NCBI GenBank assembly: GCA_963169345.1
Contig: CAUJCT010000053.1
Location: 62,001 to 126,000, forward strand
Direction of reading: 5' to 3'
Origin: Bacteroidota bacterium
GTDB lineage: Bacteria > Bacteroidota > Bacteroidia > NS11-12g > UBA955
Length of the DNA: 64,000 nucleotides
Of this stretch, positions 63,812 to 64,000 are shown in pieces. Within the stretch, counting starts at the first letter, position 1. The number at the start of each line of letters is the position of its first letter. The notes under the pieces are model-generated. The model saw only the letters and a list, made by a program, of their open reading frames with translations. It was not told the origin of the DNA and did no database searches. The translations under genes were made by a program, and so were the position numbers.

Positions 63812-64000
63812 ATGACGAAAGAAATAAAATTAATCACGAATGACCACCTATTTGTATCTAATGCAGGACACAAAGGAAGGGGTGTGTTTACATCTAAAGT
63901 TTTAAAGAAAGGAGATCTTATAGAAATTTGTCCTGTGATAGAGGTGAGTTATAAAGACCACCAGAAGTTAGTAGGAAATATTTTGGAGAACTATACGTTT
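63812..64000 (+). CDS. SET-domain protein, N-terminal part (runs off the window)
   Basis: The ATG at 63812 opens 63 codons that reach the window edge. FVSNAGHKGRGVFTSKVLKK followed by GDLIEICPVIEVS is the opening of the SET fold, where xGRGVFA and GxxIExxP are landmarks. SET proteins transfer methyl groups from S-adenosylmethionine to lysine; short bacterial forms exist in Bacteroidota with unknown substrates. The catalytic part lies outside. Position and promoter (63790-63797) support the start. Confidence 0.8.
   Translation, partial: MTKEIKLITNDHLFVSNAGHKGRGVFTSKVLKKGDLIEICPVIEVSYKDHQKLVGNILENYTF

Overview
This window is AT-rich chromosomal DNA from a member of the Bacteroidota, most likely an environmental Chitinophagia/Sphingobacteriia/Saprospiria-type organism; I cannot fix the genus. 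The reasons are Bacteroidota-specific families (DUF4270 lipoprotein, a GldM-C-like protein, CHU_C-type and type A T9SS sorting domains, the PorO/P porin family, many outer-membrane beta-barrels), promoters of the TTTG / TAnnTTTG type, and the near absence of Shine-Dalgarno sequences. There is no rRNA, prophage, integron, transposase or CRISPR array. One tRNA (Asp) is present.

Layout. 1-9.5 kb: start of malic enzyme, secreted WD40 propeller plus RidA protein, cdsA/CPBP protease, dusB, O-methyltransferase, EI24 membrane protein, a glycogen-synthase-like N-domain protein with its DUF4270 partner, and a DAHP synthase. 9.5-10.4 kb: tRNA-Asp with its terminator, then four direct 175-bp repeats that carry inverted copies of that terminator. 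10.4-14.4 kb: a beta-barrel protein, folA, and a phosphate module (porin plus PiT transporter). 14.6-20.3 kb: a very long barrel/coiled-coil protein and rimP-nusA (no infB). 20.4-23.2 kb: an M4 metallopeptidase whose T9SS sorting domain is split off by a frameshift in a run of eight G, plus a small barrel protein. 23.2-28.4 kb: a leftward operon of three PpiC/SurA-type chaperones and a MoxR ATPase. 28.4-35.2 kb: cysS, a DUF3108 protein, a two-gene secreted unit, an HTH regulator and a divergent envelope protein. 35.3-43.2 kb: BaiN-type flavoprotein, purS, pssA, an erythromycin-esterase-like/barrel fusion, guaB, a DUF4340 protein and an ApbE-like lipoprotein. 43.3-51.9 kb: a giant PKD adhesin with a T9SS C-terminal domain, then a surface-glycan operon (GT2 fusion, acyl-CoA synthetase, WecA-like transferase). 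52-64 kb: a fused two-domain 2-oxoacid dehydrogenase E1, dxs, a small membrane protein, a tandem M16 peptidase, an orphan 802-residue envelope protein, two GNAT proteins and the start of a SET-domain protein.

How it fits together. Most of the window is housekeeping (translation, purine, folate, isoprenoid, phospholipid and aromatic metabolism) interleaved with cell-envelope biogenesis: outer-membrane folding chaperones, T9SS substrates, glycan assembly, phospholipid synthesis and many barrels. I found no classical defence or mobile system. The most noteworthy items are the terminator-derived tandem repeats, the frameshifted sorting domain, several fused or degenerate proteins, and a recurrent extended promoter motif lying so close to start codons that leaderless mRNAs are likely.
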